Assembly (NCBI GenBank): GCA_038241115.1
Contig: JBBRGA010000020.1
Span: 1 to 31,550, forward strand
Origin: JANYJJ01 sp038241115
GTDB taxonomy: Bacteria > Pseudomonadota > Gammaproteobacteria > Burkholderiales > Burkholderiaceae_C
Reading direction: 5' to 3'
DNA: 31,550 bases
How positions within the stretch are numbered: the stretch's first letter is position 1; every line of letters begins with the position of its first letter. A program made the position numbers and the translations under genes. The notes beneath the pieces were generated by a model. It made no database searches and was not told the origin of the DNA. It saw only the letters and a list, made by a program, of their open reading frames with translations. Shown here one piece after another: positions 7,918 through 15,054 of the stretch.

Positions 7918-8661
7918 ATGACGCTTTTGCCACGCGCTCCTCGCACATTCCCAGCGCGCCCTTCGCACCCCACGCACCGAAAGAGCCGCGCTGTGAACCG
8001 CGTGGCTGTAGCGTTGCTGGCGTTGTGCTGCGGCGGGACGGCGCTCGGCGCGCCTGACGAGCCGGCAGACGCCATCACCCGCCTGTTGGTGGAAAAGGGT
8101 TTGATGCCCAACCCCAGCCCCAACTCCAACGCGTCCGCTGTCAGCCTGACAACCAGCGAGTCGGCGTTGGTGCGCCAAGTCAGGGACACCGCGTCTGACA
8201 TGGTGATCACCGCCATGAATTTTTTGGGCGTGCCGTACAAGCGCGGCGGTGCCAGTCAGAACGACGGCTTTGATTGCAGCGGCTTCACGCGCCACATCTT
8301 TGAGATGAGTCTGGGCTTGGTGTTGCCGCGCCGTTCGGACGACCAGGCCGTCGCACCGGGCTTCCTGCAAATTGCACGAGAAGATTTGAAACCCGGAGAC
8401 TTGGTGTTTTTCAACACGTTGAAACGCACGTTTTCACACGTCGGCATCTACATCGGCGAAGGCAAGTTCATTCACTCTCCGCGAACAGGCGGCGTGGTGC
8501 GCATCGAAGACATGCGCTTTGCTTACTGGAACACGCGCTTCACTGGCGCAAGACGCGTTGACACGCCTGTGGAGGGCGACGCTCAAGCCGCCAAGGCTGT
8601 GCGCGCTGTTGACGCCACCGCCAACGCGGCCGCTGCTGCGCCTCGCTCGCCGGGCAGGTAA
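7918..8661 (+). CDS. Secreted C40 family peptidase (NlpC/P60 domain)
   Basis: This cell-wall hydrolase probably cleaves peptide stems of peptidoglycan in the periplasm. The NlpC/P60 catalytic domain covers roughly residues 105-210 of the 247-residue form. It has the nucleophile Cys120 in FDCSGF, His174 in FSHVGIYIG and the following His186 in FIHSPRTGG. A hydrophobic signal segment (VAVALLALCCGGTALGA) precedes a low-complexity Pro/Asn/Ser spacer. Start choice: ATG 7918 is favoured by the promoter just upstream but gives a 28-residue basic n-region. GTG 7993 would give a normal short signal peptide (222 residues), with a weak AAAGAG upstream. Either is possible. The C-terminus is Ala-rich and ends in RSPGR. 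The gene is independent of dnaG by promoter, although only about 60 bases separate them. Confidence 0.85.
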   Translation: MTLLPRAPRTFPARPSHPTHRKSRAVNRVAVALLALCCGGTALGAPDEPADAITRLLVEKGLMPNPSPNSNASAVSLTTSESALVRQVRDTASDMVITAMNFLGVPYKRGGASQNDGFDCSGFTRHIFEMSLGLVLPRRSDDQAVAPGFLQIAREDLKPGDLVFFNTLKRTFSHVGIYIGEGKFIHSPRTGGVVRIEDMRFAYWNTRFTGARRVDTPVEGDAQAAKAVRAVDATANAAAAAPRSPGR

Positions 8662-8673
8662 GCCACGCGGGTT

Positions 8674-8751
8674 AGTCTCGCAAATTGGCCGAGCAAATTG
8701 GACGAGCTAGAAGGCCGAGCAAGCAGGCCGAGCTAGTAGGTCGAGCAAGCC
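8674..8751. repeat. 13-bp tandem repeat array between the NlpC/P60 gene and moaA
   Basis: Five units with core GGNCGAGC begin at 8687, 8700, 8713, 8726 and 8739, exactly 13 bases apart. The remaining five bases of each unit vary between AAATT and (A/T)AG(A/C/T)(A/C). A more degenerate sixth unit (ending GCAAATT, like unit one) lies at 8674-8686. The period is not a multiple of three and no frame across it looks coding. It sits in the 160-base gap before moaA. It may affect transcription or be a slippage product; function unknown. Confidence 0.75.
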
Positions 8752-8821
8752 AGCAAACTCGACAAGCAAATCACGCGGCCTTCGAGCGGAAGGGCCAGTC
8801 CCACGAGGGCACAATCCCGAC

Positions 8822-9982
8822 ATGGGCCAAACCGTCATTCCGCTAGCCGACCAGCGCTACCTCGCGCTGGTGCCGCACATCCCCACTTCGGCAGCGGATG
8901 TCACAGGTTTGCTCAGTGACAGCCTGGCACGTCCACTGCGCGATTTGCGAATCTCCGTCACCGACCGCTGCAACTTCCGATGCAGCTACTGCATGCCCAA
9001 AGAAGTGTTCGACAAGAACTACAGTTTCTTGCCGCAAACATCGCTGCTGAGCTTTGAAGAAATCACCCGCACGGCTCGACTTTTTGTGGCCCACGGCGTG
9101 CAAAAGATTCGCCTCACGGGTGGCGAGCCGCTGCTGCGCAAACACATTGAAGTGCTGATCTGCATGCTCAGTGAATTGCGCACGCCCGACGGTTCAGCGC
9201 TCGACCTGACTCTCACAACCAACGCCTCAGTGCTCGCCAGGAAGGCAAAGGCTTTGAAAGACGCTGGCCTGCAGCGCATTACCGTCAGTCTGGACGCGCT
9301 GAACGACAGCATTTTTCGACGGATGAACGATGCGGACTTCCCTGTTTCAGAGGTGCTCAAAGGCATCGAAGCTGCGGAAGCTGTGGGCTTGGGACCGATC
9401 AAGGTGAACATGGTCGTCAAGAGAGGCACCAACGACGCCGAAATCTTGCCCATGGCGCGCCACTTCAAAGGCTCGTCGGTGGTGCTGCGCTTCATTGAGT
9501 ACATGGATGTCGGTGCCACCAACGGCTGGCGCATGAACGAGGTGTTGCCCTCAGCGCAGGTAATCGCGCGCATCAACGAAGTCTTTCCTTTGGAGGCCAT
9601 CGGTGCAAACACCTTGGGCGAAACCGCCGAGCGCTGGCGCTACCGTGACGGCGGCGGAGAAATCGGTGTCATTTCCAGCGTGACCCAAGCCTTTTGCCGA
9701 GACTGCAACCGCGCGCGTTTGTCTACCGAGGGCAAGTTGTTTCTATGCCTGTTCGCAAGCCGTGGCCACGACCTGCGTGCCTTGCTGCGAGGCGACTTTT
9801 CCGATGCACAGATGTCTACCGCCATTGCCCATATTTGGCAGCAGCGCGATGACCGCTACTCTGAACTGCGCAGCGCGGACCGGTCCAACAAGAGCGAAGG
9901 CAGCATCGGTGAAGGCGGCATCGATGACGGCGGCATCGGTAACGGCGAGAGGCGCGTTGAGATGCACTACATCGGTGGCTGA
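8822..9982 (+). CDS. moaA: GTP 3',8-cyclase MoaA (molybdenum cofactor biosynthesis)
   Basis: A radical SAM enzyme that rearranges GTP to (8S)-3',8-cyclo-7,8-dihydroguanosine 5'-triphosphate, the first step of molybdopterin synthesis. The N-terminal SAM cluster motif is Cys50-x3-Cys54-x2-Cys57 in TDRCNFRCSYCMP. The second 4Fe-4S cluster uses Cys292, Cys295 and Cys309 (C-x2-C-x13-C). The C-terminus ends in the family's conserved double glycine (MHYIGG), needed for activity. At 386 residues it is longer than most MoaA. Part of the excess is an extended N-terminus. Part is an acidic Gly-rich insert at about 356-376 encoded by a 15-base tandem repeat, just before the conserved tail. No strong Shine-Dalgarno is seen; GAGGG at 8805-8809 is rather far from the ATG. 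It begins the moaA-mobA-moeA cluster. Confidence 0.96.
   Translation: MGQTVIPLADQRYLALVPHIPTSAADVTGLLSDSLARPLRDLRISVTDRCNFRCSYCMPKEVFDKNYSFLPQTSLLSFEEITRTARLFVAHGVQKIRLTGGEPLLRKHIEVLICMLSELRTPDGSALDLTLTTNASVLARKAKALKDAGLQRITVSLDALNDSIFRRMNDADFPVSEVLKGIEAAEAVGLGPIKVNMVVKRGTNDAEILPMARHFKGSSVVLRFIEYMDVGATNGWRMNEVLPSAQVIARINEVFPLEAIGANTLGETAERWRYRDGGGEIGVISSVTQAFCRDCNRARLSTEGKLFLCLFASRGHDLRALLRGDFSDAQMSTAIAHIWQQRDDRYSELRSADRSNKSEGSIGEGGIDDGGIGNGERRVEMHYIGG
9899..9943 (+). repeat. In-frame 15-bp tandem repeat (three units) in moaA
   Basis: Three consecutive 15-base units begin at 9899, 9914 and 9929 and encode the pentapeptides GSIGE, GGIDD and GGIGN. They sit between the catalytic core of MoaA and its conserved C-terminal MHYIGG. 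The reading frame is kept. Confidence 0.8.
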
Positions 9983-10607
9983 ACTGGGTTCAACGGCGTT
10001 GACGACGATATCGAAACACCAGATCACCGGTGTGGTGCTGGCCGGTGGAAAAGGCAGCCGCATGGGCGGTGTCGACAAAGGCCTGCAACAGCACAAAGGC
10101 GTGTCGCTGGCACAAGGCGCGTTGCTGCGACTGGCACCACAAGTGGCCAGCGTGCTCATCAATGCCAACCGAAATGTTGCGGCTTACGAGGCCTTTGGTG
10201 CGCCTGTGTTCCCCGATGCGATGCCAGACCAGCCCGGCCCCTTGGCCGGCTTTCTGGCGGGTTTGGCGCACTGCAATACCGAGTTCCTGGTGACGGTGCC
10301 CTGCGACTCACCGAATTTCCCTGAAGACCTGGTGGCGCGACTGGCGCACGCGTTGGTTGCCGCTGACGCCGAAATCGCCATGGCCGCCACCCGGTCAAAC
10401 AGCGGAGTCCAAGTGCAACCTGTTTTTTGCCTGATGCGCGCCAGCCTGAAAATCAGCCTCGCACAGTTCACCGCGTCGGGTCAGCGCAAGATCGATAAAT
10501 GGACGGCAACGCACCGCTGCGTCGAGGTGGTGTTTGAAGACGAATTGGCGTTCTTCAACGCCAATACCGAAGCTGACCTTGTGCAGCTGCAAACGCCTCA
10601 ACGCTGA
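9975..10607 (+). CDS. mobA: Molybdenum cofactor guanylyltransferase MobA
   Basis: A 210-residue cytosolic nucleotidyltransferase that attaches GMP from GTP to molybdopterin, giving the guanine dinucleotide cofactor used by DMSO-reductase family enzymes. It has the nucleotide-binding signature LAGGKGSRMGGVDKGL starting at residue 22, the PDQPGPLAGF region and the metal-binding TVPCDSPNFP. The frame is open far upstream inside moaA. The start is set at GTG 9975, which overlaps the moaA stop by eight bases (translational coupling) and gives a family-typical length; TTG 9999 is an alternative. Presence of mobA implies that the organism has bis-MGD enzymes such as nitrate reductase or formate dehydrogenase, none of which lie in this window. 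Confidence 0.92.
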   Translation: MAELGSTALTTISKHQITGVVLAGGKGSRMGGVDKGLQQHKGVSLAQGALLRLAPQVASVLINANRNVAAYEAFGAPVFPDAMPDQPGPLAGFLAGLAHCNTEFLVTVPCDSPNFPEDLVARLAHALVAADAEIAMAATRSNSGVQVQPVFCLMRASLKISLAQFTASGQRKIDKWTATHRCVEVVFEDELAFFNANTEADLVQLQTPQR

Positions 10608-10625
10608 GCGCCCGGTGAGTACCGC

Positions 10626-11927
10626 ATGAGCACTAATATCGACACGCTGCAGAGCATCGCCACACGCATCAGCGGCTACGACGCGTCGTCCTTGCCGGTG
10701 GCGCAAGCGCGTGAATTCTTAGACCGCTTGGTGCCGCGCATCCGCGAATTCGAGACGGTGTCGTTGCACGACGCGCTGGGCCGAGTGTTGGCGCGCGATG
10801 TGGTGTCGCACCTGAACGTGCCGGCGCATGACAACTCGGCGATGGACGGCTATGCGCTGCGTGGACGGGAACTCAGCGCCACGTCGGCCACCCAATTTAC
10901 GGTCACTGGAACCGCCTTCGCGGGTCAGCCCTTCGTGGGTGACGTGCCGTCCAACCACTGCCTGCGCATCATGACCGGCGCTGTGATGCCGCTTGACTGC
11001 GACACCGTGGTGCCTCAAGAGTTTGTGCAACTCACCGAGGCGGGAGTCACTGTGCCAGCAGGCGTGGCGCGCACGGGCGACAACCGGCGCGCGGCAGGCG
11101 AAGATTTGGCGCTTGGTGAGGTGGCACTGCCGGCAGGGTGCGTCATAGCGCCTGCCGACCTGGGGTTGCTTGCCTCTTTGGGCCAAGCGGAAGTGGCTGT
11201 TGTTCGGCGCCTGCGCGTGGCCTTTTTTTCGACCGGCAATGAGCTTCGGTCGGTTGGCGAAACGCTGGATGCGGGATGCGTTTACGACAGCAACCGCTAC
11301 ACGCTGTGGGCCATGCTGAAGCGCCTGGGCATCGAGGTGCTCGACCTCGGCGTCGTGCCGGACGAGCCGGCTGCGTTGACCCAGAGTTTTTTGCACGCCG
11401 CATCCGTCGCTGACGCCATCATCACCTCTGGAGGTGTCAGCGTCGGTGTCGCCGACCACACCAAGCAAGTGATGGCGCAGCTGGGGGAAGTGTTGTTCTG
11501 GACAGTCGGCATCCGCCCCGGCAGACCCATGGCGATTGGTCGCATTCCCAAGGATGGTTCAAAGACAAGCGGCTCGGCCATCTTGTTCGGTTTGCCCGGC
11601 AATCCAGTGGCGGTGATGGTCACGTTTTACGCCTTGGTTCGCGACGCTTTGCTGGTAATAAGCGGTGCCACAGCGCAATCGTTGCCGTTGATGAAGGTGA
11701 TTGCAGCGCAGGGAATCCGTAAAAAACCTGGCCGCACCGAATACCAGCGCGGCATCGTGTCGGTTGGCGCGGATGGTCAGCAAACGGTGCGCATCACTGG
11801 CGCACAAGGCTCCGGGATATTGCGCAGCATGAGTCAGGCCAACGGTCTGATTGTTTTGCACCACGATCAAGGCCCTGTTGCGGCCGGTGATCTGGTGGAC
11901 GTCATGCCTTTTCACGGCCTCATGTGA
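10626..11927 (+). CDS. moeA: Molybdopterin molybdenumtransferase MoeA
   Basis: A 433-residue enzyme that inserts molybdate into adenylylated molybdopterin, completing Mo cofactor. Family landmarks are present in order: DNSAMDGYALRG near residue 70, RIMTGAVMP and VVPQE (about 117-130), the molybdopterin-binding core with TSGGVSVGVADHTK (about 265-280) and GLPGNPVAVMV (about 321-331). The C-terminal domain IV follows (KKPGRTEYQRGI, then VLHHDQGPVAAGDLVDV). The start ATG lies 18 bases after the mobA stop, preceded by GGTGAG at 10614-10619. It is the last gene of the three-gene Mo-cofactor cluster. moaB/moaC/moaD/moaE are not in the window. Confidence 0.96.
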   Translation: MSTNIDTLQSIATRISGYDASSLPVAQAREFLDRLVPRIREFETVSLHDALGRVLARDVVSHLNVPAHDNSAMDGYALRGRELSATSATQFTVTGTAFAGQPFVGDVPSNHCLRIMTGAVMPLDCDTVVPQEFVQLTEAGVTVPAGVARTGDNRRAAGEDLALGEVALPAGCVIAPADLGLLASLGQAEVAVVRRLRVAFFSTGNELRSVGETLDAGCVYDSNRYTLWAMLKRLGIEVLDLGVVPDEPAALTQSFLHAASVADAIITSGGVSVGVADHTKQVMAQLGEVLFWTVGIRPGRPMAIGRIPKDGSKTSGSAILFGLPGNPVAVMVTFYALVRDALLVISGATAQSLPLMKVIAAQGIRKKPGRTEYQRGIVSVGADGQQTVRITGAQGSGILRSMSQANGLIVLHHDQGPVAAGDLVDVMPFHGLM

Positions 11928-11983
11928 TGTCAATCCATTCACCAAATAAATTGAATCAACCTACCTTTGAACGGAGCTAGAAC

Positions 11984-12346
11984 ATGGATCTGAAAGTCCC
12001 CATCGTCATTGCAGACGAATTGACCGAGTCGGTCATCGAATCCACCGGCTACCTTGATCTGGCCAGCGGCGAGATACGCGGCGTGGAGTACACGGACTAC
12101 GACAGCGGCTTGCAAGGCTTGCCTGCGGAGAGCGCCGACTACGAATTCACTTGCGGCACTCTGTCGAACGATGGCCGCGAAGTGGAGTTTCGAATTGAGG
12201 TGGACGTGGTGTCAGAAAAGTATTCGGTGTCAGCCAGTGAACTGCTTGAATTGAAAGGCCGCGCTGCAAAGCTGTTCACGTTGGCCCCCGGCGACGTCCC
12301 CAACACCATCCCGATGGCCAAGCTGGGCAAACGCAAATCGCGTTGA
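11984..12346 (+). CDS. Conserved-looking small acidic protein of unknown function
   Basis: A 120-residue protein with no signal peptide and no membrane segment, so probably cytosolic. Residues 1-90 are acidic (many Asp/Glu, for example ELTESVIESTGYLDLASGEI and SADYEF); the last ten residues are basic (KLGKRKSR). The pattern suggests a compact beta-rich domain. The Shine-Dalgarno GGAG at 11973-11976, eight bases before the ATG, supports expression. I do not recognise a family. It follows moeA by 56 bases but nothing in it suggests a Mo-cofactor role. Confidence 0.75.
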   Translation: MDLKVPIVIADELTESVIESTGYLDLASGEIRGVEYTDYDSGLQGLPAESADYEFTCGTLSNDGREVEFRIEVDVVSEKYSVSASELLELKGRAAKLFTLAPGDVPNTIPMAKLGKRKSR

Positions 12347-12437
12347 TCTGAGCTGCACCGGCTGAACGTGGAAACGGCAACCAGCCTTTCGCCTGACGCA
12401 GCGCGCAAGCGAACTCCCCTTCCCCTCCAAAACGTGC

Positions 12438-13274
12438 ATGACCACCATCGTTTTTTCTCACGCCAATGGTTTTCCGGCGGGCACTTACCGAATGCTTTTC
12501 GATGTGTGGAGGGCTGCAGGCTATGAAGTGCGCGCGGTTGAAAAATTCGGCCATGACGCCCTGCGTCCACCCACCAACAATTGGCCCGGTTTGCGCGATG
12601 AACTGCTTGCGCTGATTGAGCAAACCGCCGACCAACCCGTCTATTTGGTGGGTCATTCGCTGGGCGGTTGGTGCAGCGTGCTGGCGGCTTCGCACCGACC
12701 CGAATGGGTCAAAGGCATCGTGCTGATCGATTCACCACTGATGGGGCCATTGCTGGCGGGAGCCATTCGCCTGACGAAACCCACACCAATCTTCAAGCGC
12801 TTTTCGCCTGGCCATGTTTCCAAGCGCCGACGCGAGCACTGGCCCAGCGCTGACGCTGCGTTGAGCCACTTTGCAGCCAAAAAAATGTTTGCGCGTTGGG
12901 AGCCGCAAGTGTTGCGTGACTACATCAATAGCGGCGTGGAGCCTTGTGCCGAAACTGACAGCGGCACGGATGCCGCGAAACGCCACACGCTGTCATTCAA
13001 ACGCGAAATCGAAACCCGCATCTACAACACCTTGCCCCATCACATCGGCTCATTGCTGCGCGCCCACCCACTGCGCTGCCCCATGGCCTTCATCGGTGGC
13101 ACCGAATCGGTGGAGGTGCGTCAACTGGGCATGCGAAATACGCAGCGTTTGACGCACGGAAGGGTTTCCTGGATCAAGGGCTCGCATCTGTTTCCGTTTG
13201 AGAAACCCCTCGAGGCGGCGGCCGAAGTGCTGCGCTGGTTGGCACAGTTTTCGGCTTCAAATCAAGCGTCGTGA
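12438..13274 (+). CDS. Alpha/beta hydrolase
   Basis: A 278-residue probable cytosolic hydrolase. It has the oxyanion-hole type motif HANGFP at residues 8-13 and the nucleophile elbow GHSLGG at 72-77 (Ser74). A late His in GSHLFPFEKP is a good candidate for the third catalytic residue, and MAFIGGTESVEV lies where the acid residue usually sits. Substrate is unknown; esterase, lipase or haloperoxidase-like roles all fit the fold. No Shine-Dalgarno is obvious before the ATG at 12438, and alternatives in frame would cut off the oxyanion motif. The stop is 12 bases before a strong palindrome in front of pyrG. Confidence 0.88.
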   Translation: MTTIVFSHANGFPAGTYRMLFDVWRAAGYEVRAVEKFGHDALRPPTNNWPGLRDELLALIEQTADQPVYLVGHSLGGWCSVLAASHRPEWVKGIVLIDSPLMGPLLAGAIRLTKPTPIFKRFSPGHVSKRRREHWPSADAALSHFAAKKMFARWEPQVLRDYINSGVEPCAETDSGTDAAKRHTLSFKREIETRIYNTLPHHIGSLLRAHPLRCPMAFIGGTESVEVRQLGMRNTQRLTHGRVSWIKGSHLFPFEKPLEAAAEVLRWLAQFSASNQAS

Positions 13275-13286
13275 GCGCGCTTCCAG

Positions 13287-13306
13287 GGCGGCCCGATCGG
13301 GCCGCC
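13287..13306. promoter_or_regulatory. Perfect 20-bp palindrome ahead of the pyrG promoter
   Basis: GGCGGCCCGATCGGGCCGCC reads the same on both strands. As RNA it would form an eight-base-pair GC stem with a GATC loop, so it could end transcription of the hydrolase gene. No T-run follows, which argues against a classical terminator. It ends four bases before the pyrG TATAAT box and fills the place of a -35 element, so it could also be an operator. Confidence 0.6.
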
Positions 13307-13310
13307 TGCC

Positions 13311-13316
13311 TATAAT
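13311..13316 (+). promoter_or_regulatory. pyrG: -10 box (TATAAT) of the pyrG operon promoter
   Basis: A perfect TATAAT lies 50 bases before the pyrG start position. Transcription would begin near 13323. No good -35 box is present at 16-18 bases upstream; that region is taken by the palindrome at 13287-13306. The message leader would be only about 40 bases and would carry the AAAAGG ribosome binding site at 13351-13356. Confidence 0.6.
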
Positions 13317-13365
13317 CGCGCTTTACCAACTCAGCCTTTGTTGTGAAGACAAAAGGCTCCTTTCA

Positions 13366-15054
13366 AAGACCAAGTTTGTCTTTGTCACCGGCGGTGTGGT
13401 GTCTTCGCTGGGCAAGGGCATCGCGGCGGCTTCGCTGGCTGCGATCCTGGAATCACGCGGCCTCAAAGTTACCCTCATCAAGCTCGATCCCTCTCTGAAT
13501 GTGGATCCGGGCACGATGTCGCCATTCCAGCATGGCGAGGTTTTTGTGACCGACGACGGCGCCGAAACCGATCTCGATTTGGGTCATTACGAACGCTTCA
13601 TCACCACCAAGATGAAGAAGGCCAACAACTTCACCACGGGCCAAATTTACAAAAGCGTGCTCGAAAAAGAGCGCCGCGGTGACTACCTCGGCAAGACGGT
13701 CCAAGTCATTCCGCACGTCACCAACGAAATTCAAGATTTCATCAAGCGCGGCGCGGGCATGGGAACCGATGCGGCAGTTGACGTGGCCATCGTGGAGGTG
13801 GGCGGCACGGTGGGCGATATCGAATCGCTGCCTTTCTTGGAAGCCGTGCGCCAAATGAGTTTGCGCATGGGGCCCAACAACACGGCCTACGTTCACCTCA
13901 CCTATGTGCCGTGGATAGCGGCCGCGGGCGAGCTGAAAACCAAGCCGACTCAGCACACCGCCCAAAAACTGCGCGAAATCGGCATACAGGCGGACGTGCT
14001 CCTTTGCCGCGCCGACCGCGCCATTCCAGATGAAGAGCGCGAAAAAATTTCGCTGTTCACCAATGTTCCCGAGTGGGGCGTGATTTCCATGTGGGACGTG
14101 GACACCATTTACAAGGTGCCGCGCATGCTGCACCAGCAAGGTTTGGATGGCTTGATCTGCGACAAGCTGCGCATCAATGCGCAACCGGCCAACCTGAAGC
14201 GTTGGGACGACTTGGTGGCCGAGATAGAGCATCCCAAGCGCGAGGTGAAGATCGCTATCAGCGGCAAATACACCGACTTGTCCGACTCGTACAAATCGCT
14301 CAATGAAGCGCTGCGCCACGCGGGCTTGCACAACCACGCGCGCGTCAACATCGAGTACGTGGACTCCGAAACTTTGAACGCTGCCAACATCGATCAGTTG
14401 GCAAAGTTCGATGCCATCCTCGTGCCAGGCGGCTTCGGCAAGCGCGGCGTGGAAGGCAAAATTTTGACCGCGCAATTTGCACGCGAACACCAACTGCCCT
14501 ACCTCGGAATTTGCTTGGGCATGCAAGTGGCAACCATCGAATATGCGCGTCACAAAGCCGGTCTGCTTGATGCCAACAGCACCGAGTTTGAACCGACGAC
14601 ACAGCATCCCGTCATCGCCTTGATTGAAGAGTGGCAAGACGCGGATGGCTCCATTCAAAAGCGCAGCGCAAGCTCCAATTTGGGCGGCACCATGCGATTG
14701 GGCGCTCAGAGTTCAGACGTCAAACCCGGAACCTTGGCGTTCGAGATTTACGGCAGCGTGGTCACCGAGCGTCATCGCCATCGCTACGAGGCCAACGTCA
14801 ATTACCTCGACCAATTGGGCGCCGCAGGCTTGGTGATCTCGGCCCTGACGCAACGCGAAAAATTGACCGAGATGGTGGAGCTGCCGCGCAGCGTTCACCC
14901 TTGGTACATCGGTGTGCAGTTTCACCCCGAGTTCAAGTCAACGCCCTGGGACGGGCACCCGCTTTTCACCTCTTACATCCAGGCAGCGCTCGCGCACCAA
15001 ACCGCGCGGGGCGGCCTGACCCAAGAAAGCGTGAAGATCAAGGCGGCGGCATGA
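13366..15054 (+). CDS. pyrG: CTP synthase (start codon reads AAG)
   Basis: A 562-residue enzyme that aminates UTP to CTP using glutamine and ATP. The synthetase domain (about 1-270) has TKFVFVTGGVVSSLGKGIAAAS and GEVFVTDDGAETDLDLGHYERF; a class I glutamine amidotransferase domain follows (about 290-545), with the nucleophile Cys383 in GICLGMQVA and the HPEF motif. Homologues begin MTKFVFVTGG, but at that exact place the sequence is AAG (13366-13368), nine bases after the SD-like AAAAGG. No ATG, GTG or TTG exists in this frame between the promoter and TKFVF. A second oddity is Ser43 in LDPSLNVDPG, where Tyr is expected. The gene is otherwise intact, so sequencing error, mutation or an unusual start are all possible. 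It overlaps kdsA by four bases. Confidence 0.9.
   Translation, partial: KTKFVFVTGGVVSSLGKGIAAASLAAILESRGLKVTLIKLDPSLNVDPGTMSPFQHGEVFVTDDGAETDLDLGHYERFITTKMKKANNFTTGQIYKSVLEKERRGDYLGKTVQVIPHVTNEIQDFIKRGAGMGTDAAVDVAIVEVGGTVGDIESLPFLEAVRQMSLRMGPNNTAYVHLTYVPWIAAAGELKTKPTQHTAQKLREIGIQADVLLCRADRAIPDEEREKISLFTNVPEWGVISMWDVDTIYKVPRMLHQQGLDGLICDKLRINAQPANLKRWDDLVAEIEHPKREVKIAISGKYTDLSDSYKSLNEALRHAGLHNHARVNIEYVDSETLNAANIDQLAKFDAILVPGGFGKRGVEGKILTAQFAREHQLPYLGICLGMQVATIEYARHKAGLLDANSTEFEPTTQHPVIALIEEWQDADGSIQKRSASSNLGGTMRLGAQSSDVKPGTLAFEIYGSVVTERHRHRYEANVNYLDQLGAAGLVISALTQREKLTEMVELPRSVHPWYIGVQFHPEFKSTPWDGHPLFTSYIQAALAHQTARGGLTQESVKIKAAA

Noticed and set aside
8674..8751. Possible CRISPR array
   Set aside because: The period is 13 bases with no unique spacers of CRISPR size and no cas genes.
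13198..13365. N-terminal extension of pyrG from TTG 13198
   Set aside because: It lies inside the hydrolase gene, upstream of the promoter, and is Arg-rich and unlike any PyrG.
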